A DNA stretch of 64,000 nucleotides from Atrina japonica. Its lineage: Eukaryota; Mollusca; Bivalvia; Pterioida; Pinnidae. Numbering within the stretch: position 1 is the first letter of the stretch; each line of letters starts with the position of its first letter. The DNA is taken from the NCBI GenBank assembly GCA_030159075.1, contig BROG01000928.1, forward strand, positions 62,001-126,000. Direction: 5' to 3'. This document shows positions 25,401 to 34,400 of this stretch, one piece after another. The notes beneath the pieces are model-generated. The model saw nothing but the letters and a program-made list of their open reading frames with translations, was not told the origin of the DNA and did not search any database. Position numbers and translations under genes: made by a program.

Positions 25401-28400
25401 ATACTGTAATTACATTTCTTCATTATATTATATAACTGCTTGTACGAATCACAATCGTTGTCTTTGAGTATGCTCGAGGTGTCACTTGTTCTCCCTCATC
25501 ATAATAAACACAACCAGTGTTTGCAATTTACACCTTTAAATCCAATGAAGTTAATGTGTGTGACTTCCACAATTTGATTTTGTTTATTTCACCTAGTTAA
25601 TTTGCATACTTGAGTCTACATGTGCACACATCACACAATGGCCAGGTAAACCCGGCATCCAATGAAGTTTACAATCAAATGCTGACGCTAGTACTTATCA
25701 AATTGGTTAATTAGTCCTTAATTTACTTGTAAATGGCAGGGAGAGATCAGTTTTCACCTGTATTTTACTAATATATAGCCTCAGGACGGATTTTCCACGG
25801 ATTGTCACACAATTACCAATGAATTTATTTATTTAGCCAGAAATATAATTTTTGAGCCAATTTATAATATTTTTAGCATTCTGCTAAAATGACACTTAGT
25901 GGTGTGGACTCTGTCAGGCTACTGCTTAATTCAGACTGGTTTTAAGCAATTATTAGTTACACTTTCACCATGACACGTTAATTGTACTGTGTACATGCTT
26001 TGTCGGTAAACAAGTAAACCGTTACAATACTTTTGCATACAAAATGTAAATCTTTAATCACAGAAGGTAAGTTCAAGATATTAAGTGACAATTCTATAAT
26101 ATTTTCGATACTTCAGACCAGAAAAGGTTGTTAATCTTATATTTTCACTTGAACTTGTTTCTTTCATAGATTGTTAGATAATAAGGTAAAAATTTTGGGG
26201 TGTTTTTTTTTTTTTTTTTTGTAAATTTTTGTTTCCGGAAATTACACAATGAGTAAAATGTAATTACATGTACTTTGACTTTAAAGAATAAACAAATAAT
26301 ATGTAATTCAACATTATTATATTTGGTTTATATAAGTATGTCACACATTGTATCGCTGGTAAATGATATAGCTCCTTTTTGCCCCAATGTATAATAATTC
26401 GTGATACAGATATCTTAAAAAATGTTATGGATGCTTTTATACTGGATATCGCACACATAACTTTACGCCATTTCCTTCTTTCATTTCAGACATGTCAATG
26501 TGGGTCCACAGTACCAAGCAGAAATCCCTCCAATTAATGGTAATTGTTTGTTTGTGTTTCTTATATATACAGTCTAATGCCGATTATCCAGACTGAGTGG
26601 GAGACACATAAAATGTCCGGAAAATCAGTCGTCCGGATGATTGATTATATTGTTAACGTGTCACTGAAGAAACATTGATGTCTTCACAGGCATGTTGTTC
26701 TTTTAATTAATTGATGAGTAGAGGTAAAAGCAGTGATTTATAAACCCTGTGCTGGTAAAATCTAGACATAATATACATGTATGTATTAAAAACTCGATTT
26801 CCCTTCGGCCCATAAATTGAAGTCAAGTGTAGATATAGGCCTAGATCCTCACATACCTTACTTCATATTGGTAATTTTACAGCTACGTTTGTTCTCCAAT
26901 TAGGAATGGGAAAATCACATAAGTGCTAGCTCACTGGCATTATCTTTTGTCTAAAAAGTCACTGTTATTTGAAGAAATATGAAACTTCCGTCTGTTGCAA
27001 ATTTCTTTGAGTCATGACTTAAATTTTTAACCGGATGCTTTCACATTTCTTCCCCATATCTCACCTCTCAATATTTTCCAACTTGTGGACAGTCATTAAC
27101 ACACGATTGGCTTGCATTTAGCCATAGCACTAACCAATTTGAAAACAAAATAAAGATTGAAACTGATATCGTTTATTTGTAAGAATTATTATTTATTTGA
27201 AGTGTTTTTGAAGATGTAGTTTTAATAATTGAACATTCTTTACGGACACCTGTTACAGAGGTGCCAACCCGTATGATTTTAACATTAAAAATATGCCTTA
27301 CAATTTTGCTTAATAATTGTACCATTGTCCATGTATTTTTGCCGATTCTGAAAAATCATTTTTTTTTTCACTTAAGTTGTCTTCATCATCTGGATGTTTA
27401 GAATAAGTGTGAGAAAATATGAAGCGTCCAAATGATTACTTATTTCTTTTTCTGGATTCAAGATGGCAGAAAAACATGTTCTTGGCAACGTTGATAGAGA
27501 TAAGCCAAATTCATGTAAGAAACAGATTAAAAAATCAAGACCACATAGATTGGAACATTTAAAAAAGAATATAATAAGAGATTATCACACAAAGTGTTAA
27601 CGGTGAATTTTATGTGGGGAACATTACATGAATGAAGACTAAGTGTTGCACTTGGCATGATCATAGCATGGCCATGGAGAATATGCGAATCCGTAGAGCA
27701 ACAACCAATACCAAACAAAATGGATTAATTTAGCCCAAAACCAAAAACAGATTTGGCAATTAAATTTGGGTCTTTTTTTTTAACCCTTGAATGCAACACT
27801 TTGGACAGGTTGGCTAATTTAAATTTTGGGCATATTGAATTTCATCATTAATCATTGCAAATACATTTGGATTATGTTCTGTATTTCAAGCTCAGAAGGC
27901 AATTACTTGACAAGCACCTGCTTTCAACAGACCCTACAATAGATTTTTTTGCCGTGATGTGCTTGGATGGTCACCTTCCCAGTTTTGATTTTCAAATGTT
28001 GGCACCTCTGCTGTTACGACACTTGGTACTTTCAATGTTGAAGTTTGTTGGCAGTAGACCTAATCTTGTTTGTATCTTTTTATCTCGGATCCCCTGTAAC
28101 GGCTAAAAGAACACAATTATTTGAAGCAATAAACAGTATGACTGGTGTTGCTATTTCAGTCACTGTTAAAAATACTTACAAGACAATTTGTGAAACTTTA
28201 TCTATGAATTTACAAAATGTGACGACACTTTCTTCTGAAACTTTTTTAGATTTTTATATTGGGGGACATGGTATTTGTCCGTACGAGCGAAAAATAAGGA
28301 TAATTAGCATCCAGATAATTGGTGTTAGATGATACAACCATTTGTCACCATTACCTGTCTTATCATTAATTTACATGGATTACACAAGCATGCATGCAGT

Positions 28401-31400
28401 TTATTGTGAAGTTGAAATGCAGCTCTTGTGATGTATTTCTGTGTAAATGAATTGAAGAATACTGATAGGTTCTTTTTAATCTTTTAGATAGGAAATCAGA
28501 TGCTAAGAAAACTGTATCAAAAGAAGACATTTTATGGAAACCTTCTTCCAGGGGTGATGCATCTGATGATGAAGGTGAGTAGTGTTGCTATGGTTATGAC
28601 GTTATTCTCCCACATAATTCTTGACCTATACCAGTTTTTGAAATTCGGAAATGGCAATGAAGGATCAAATGATTTTCTGACTTCATCATTATTACAACAT
28701 CTGTTTTAAGATTTGATAACAAAGCTCAGTTGATAATGTGATAAAACTTGAACAAGACATTCCCTTGTTGGACATGGTTGAGACGAGGGCCTGGCACCAT
28801 AAAACTTAGGAATTACTTACGTCTAAACATTTTACTTAACTTTGTGCCAATCCTGAAATCTGATAAACATTCATTAACATTTTTATAATACATTCTTATC
28901 AATGATACAATGGTCATAATAAAAATTATTTTATTTAATTTACAATGAATCCTTATAACAAATTTTGTGTAATGTGTCATTGTTTTAGTACATATGAAAG
29001 GACCATAAAAGTAGTGCTGGAATATCAAAACCAGTCCAGGGTGTATATGCTAGGATATTGCATCTTTTCATCTAATGTAAAATAAATGGAAAATGAAAGT
29101 AGGATATATAATAAGCATTCATATCTAACTTTGTTTCAGTGCAATATTACCAGGATTTTGCTTGTAGTGCGGCGTTATGGGGTAATGGGTGTAATGTGGA
29201 ATATGCCCTCCACCTCTTGCATCTGATGAAAGGCAATATACAGGTAACGTTAATTACAACTGTTTCAATCCATATTGGGGATAGGGGAGATGTCTTAAAG
29301 CTCGGTTATATGGTGGGGGCTGGTTTTTTTATGGTGGAGGGGAGAACCTGGTTACAATGTATCCAGGAATAGACCACCGGCTTTCTACAAGTGAACTGGC
29401 AAACCTAACAAAAGCAACTTAGGTCACAGCAGAGGACTAAACAAACCCGTGCTGACTAGAAGTGAGAGTCTTCATGGTTTAACGCATGATTCTCTAACCA
29501 CTCGGCACGCGGAGGTCCCTGGGATTATTTCTCAATATATGTTCCACTATTGTTGTAACTGTGTAACACTAAATGCTATTTGTTTGAATTTTGTTTTCAA
29601 TGTTATAAGGAGAGTCATATCTATTTTTTAGCAGTCTTTTGTATTTTTTTTTTTTTTTTTTTCGAAATGATATCAACAATTTTTTATTCTTTAGGCGGCC
29701 ATGTTGAAATTAATGGAGGGAAAAGTTTCTCTGCCAAGCAATCATACACTTCTTACTTACACATATCAAGGTAAGAATCAATTGTCTAAATATAAGTACA
29801 AGTCTGCCAACTTTTAAGATTTACATGGAATTGTTCCAATTAATACATTGTTTGCATCTCTAGGATTCGAATATCTAAAAAATATTGTACAATACTTTGT
29901 GTTGTTAATAAACATAAATAACACTAATGTTGCTATCAAGGTGTTTCTTACAAAAAGTCCAAAAGTAAAGTGTGCACATCATTGCAAGGAACATTATTTA
30001 AAGACGTTTAGTTCTGAAAATGTCAATACATATGTACTCAGACTTTGAAAATCATGGAATTATATTGGAGACCTGTATACCTCTGTTTTTCTACATGTAT
30101 CGGTTATAACACTTAAAAATTACAAAGTTAACTATTCAACCCCTGAAAAACAATGGACTCGACTGTAACTCAATGACTAAGGCCGGTCCAAATGTGTCTT
30201 TAGGGGTGAACGAGTTGTCTTTTGCAGCTTTAAAATTGTGAATTAATTTATTCTCGATATTGTCTGAAATGGTGAGTATGAAAGATAGTAATTCTCAAGG
30301 AGCAGTCCAAATATGGTCGTTATGGACAGGAAAATGTCATATGAGGGCGGTCGCTAAGGCAAATTTGACTGTATTTTTTACTCACTTCTTGGCGGCTGGT
30401 TAAATTTAGTTGATTCAGGTTCCACTGCATAGACTTGAACTAAACTTGCTTGGCATACCTGTCCTATGATTCTTAGCATATACTAGGCTTCAGATGATGG
30501 TTTAGTCCAGTATTTGTTGTAAAACTGACCAAGTAAACTTGCTTGGCACACCCGTCCTATGATTCTTAGCATATACTAGGCTTCAGATGAAGGTTTAGTC
30601 CAGTATTTGTTGTAAAACTGACCAAGTAAACTTGCTTGGCACACCCGTCCTATGATTCTTAGCATATACTAGGCTTCAGATGAAGGTTTAGTCCAGTATT
30701 TGTTGTAAAACTGACCAAGTTTTAGGCAGAGTCTACATTCAGTGACATTCTTAGGAAAATTGATTTAGCTCAGGCAGTCGGGCAATGTGTAACATGTTGG
30801 TGAGCTTTGTGATCTGTGGTTACTCTATGTTGGTGTGAGGTGAGCTTTGTGATTTTTGATTACGCTATGTTAATATGAGGTAGATTTTGTGATCTTTGAT
30901 TGTTTAGTATGAGGTGAGCTTTTGTGATCTTTGATTGTTCTGTGTTAGTATGAGGTGACCTTTTTGATCTTTGATTGTTCTATGTTGGTGTGGGGTGATC
31001 TTTGTGATCTATGATTGTTCTATGTTTGTATGAGGTGAGCTTTTGTGATCTTTGATTGTTCTATGTTGGTGTGAGCTTTGTGATCTTTGATTGTTCTGTG
31101 TTGGTGTGAGCTCTGTGATCTTTGATTGTTCTATGTTTGTGAGGGGTGAGCTTTGTGATCTTTGATTGTTCTATGTTTGTGAGGGGTGAGCTCTGTGATC
31201 TTTGATTGTTCTATGTTTGTGAGGGGTGAGCTTTGTGATCTTTGATTACTCTATGTTAGTATGAGGTGAGCTTTTGTGATCCTTGATTGCTCTAAGTTAT
31301 TATGAGGTGAACTTTGTGATCTTTGATTCCTCTATATTTTTGTTTCAGAGTGTGATTCTTGGAGTGTAGAAGAGATAGAAAAGTTTCAGCAAGCATTATG

Positions 31401-34400
31401 GAAATGTGATAAAGACTTTTTGAAAATTTCAAAAGAGGTATCATTATATTCTATTAGTACCTCCTAATATGAGGATAACTTTCATCTATGCTACAATTAG
31501 CAGGTTGACTTGAACCTGTGCTATATTTACCAGGTTGACTTGAACCTATTCTATAATTACCAGGTTGACTTTATTTAGCACTATATATGATCACTAGGTT
31601 GAATTTCACCTTATTTTGTAATTACTAGGGTTTCCTTTATATATTCTATAATTACCAGGTTGACTTGAACCTATGCTATCATTACCAGGTTGACTTAAAC
31701 CTATTCTATAATTACCAGGTTGACTTTATTTAGTACTATATATGATCACTAGGTTGAATTTCACCTTATTTTGTAATAACTAGGTTTTCCTTTATATATT
31801 CTATAATTACCAGGTTGACTTGAACGTATTCTATTATAACCAGGTTGACTTGAACCTATTCTATAATTACCAGGTTGACTTGAACCTATGCTACCATTAC
31901 CAGGTTAACTTGAACGTTTTCTATTATAACCAGGTTGACTTGAACCTATTCTATAATTACCAGGTTGACTTGAACCTATTCTATAATTACCAGTTTGACT
32001 TGAACTTATGCTGTAAATAACTAGGTTGACTTTAACCTATTCTATGATTATAACCAAGTTAACCTATGCTATAATTACTGGGTTGACTTGAACCTATGCT
32101 ATAATTACTGGGTTGACTTGAACCTATGCTATAATTACCAGGTCGACTTTAATCTATTCTATAATCCGGTTGACTTGAACCTATGCTATAATTACCCGGT
32201 TGACTTGAACCTATGCTATTATTACCAGGTCGACTTTTACCGTATTCTGTAATTATGACGTTGACTTGAACCTATTCTATTATTACCAGGTTAACTTTAA
32301 CCTATTCTATAATTACCAGGTTAACTTTAACCTATTCTATAATTACCAGGTTAATTTTAACCTATTCTATAATTACCAGGTTAACTTTAACAGGTTAACT
32401 TTAACCTATTCTATAATTACCAGGTTAACTTTAACCTATACTATAATTACCAGGTTAACTTTAACCTATTCTATAATTACCAGGTTAACTTTAACCTATT
32501 CTATAATTACCAGGTTAACTTTAACCTATACTATAATTACCAGGTTAACTTTAACCTATTCTATAATTACCAGGTTAACTTGAACCTATTCTATAATTAC
32601 CAGGTTAACTTTAACCTATACTATAATTTTCAGGTTGGTACCAAATCAACTAAGGAATGTATACAGCAGTATTATCTTTGGAAGAAAGTTTGTCCTGAGG
32701 AACACAAACGACTGCGAATTATTCGGCGTAAACGTGAACAAGACAGATTATATAATCTCCGATCGCAGCAACAACAACAGCAGCAGCAAATACAACAACA
32801 ACAACAACAACCAAAAATGGAGGACATGGATGTTGATGAGTTAGACTCTGTTAGCTCAGAGGAGGGTGATGATCAGAATGTATGTTGTAGATCACGGCAG
32901 TAGATTTAAGTATTCCTATGTTTTAGATATAAATATTCTCCTGATTTAAATGTCACAAGAGTTATCTGCCCTTTGGATTTCAAATTTCAGGAAACAGAGG
33001 TATAATATATGTAATAAATTGATTATAGTTTATGACAAAGGAATTTTATTAGTTTTTGACTAAGAAAATGTATTAGTTTTTGACTCAGAAAATATATTAG
33101 TTTTAGACAAAGGAAATATATTAGTTTTTGACTTCGATAATATATTAGTTTTTGACTTAAAAATATATTAGTTTTAGACAAAGGAAATGTATTAGTTTTA
33201 GACAAAGGAAATATATTAGTTTTTGAGTTGGGGAATATTTATGTTTTTGACTAGAAGAATCATTTATAATTTTGATGAAGGAAATTTATAGTTTTTGACA
33301 AGGAAATGGTGTTGTTTTTTGATTAAAAATAATCAAGTTTTTGACTGAGGTTTAACTTGAATATTTCACTAAATTTTCAAAGATAAACAACTGAACAATA
33401 ATCAAGATATCAATGAATCATCAGAACTTTTGTTTGACATACACATCTATTTGAAATGATGTATCTAGCATATTTTACCAACTTGACTGAAAAAGGAATT
33501 TTTTTCTCGTCCACAGGACCGCGATGACGTGTCAGTATCATCCTCTGTAAGTGCCTCCCCAGCTCCAGCGTATACATGTGATTACCCAGAATGCAATGCA
33601 GTAAGTCAATATTTATTTGCAAAAAACTCTTTTCAAAACATGTAGAAAGATTTTTCGAGACATATTCCTCTATTACTCAATTACAATAGCTAGAAAGTTC
33701 AGGCTAACTAGAAACAGACTCTACTAACCTGGGGATTCAGGAGCCAAAGGTTACCAGACTATCACTAATTTCTAACCCTGACAGGCCGTGGCATTTCTCC
33801 TCAAAATGCTTAGTTGTAGAATTTGTCAGAATCCATTAGACAGTCCTCAGCATTTTGACTGAGATTTAAAGGTAAGGCCTGTAAAGTTCAATTGTGGATT
33901 TTCATCCCTGCTTCCCCTTAAAAGAAAGACTCATCTCATTTTATTTCTCAAAATAATGATATTCCAACTTCAGTATCGTTATCCAGGAATTTTCTCATCT
34001 ATTCTTATTACTGATCTACATACTAGAATGCTCACATACCTGCCACCAGAAGTTTCAAATCAAAAACATAAAATACTGGGAATTATGCAAAATAAATGTA
34101 TGCAGTATTATAAAAATACCGAAGCCAGCATATACACATACAAATTATAATAAGATTAAAGTTCTCCCACTAGCCCGATAATTTTTATCAGGATGGATGG
34201 AAATCTATAGATAAAGTTTAATTAGCATTAGGTGTGACTCTAATGATATTGACACTTAAATAAATTTGACACCTTAATGAACTTGAAACATGGCAGAAGT
34301 CAATTTAGCATTTCAGAAGTTAACACTTTTCCATGGTATGTAAAACAGCACTGTAGGTTGTTGTACTGCTAAAACTTAAGCTAATTTTGTGAAAATGTTT

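Noticed and set aside
29480..29525. Possible tRNA gene on the minus strand
   Set aside because: The box A-like head continues into the SINE body, and no full cloverleaf can be drawn; it is a SINE head.
32266..32583. 105-residue repetitive frame
   Set aside because: It lies in the 30-bp intronic minisatellite, with a register change near 32385; it has no start or splice support as a gene of its own.
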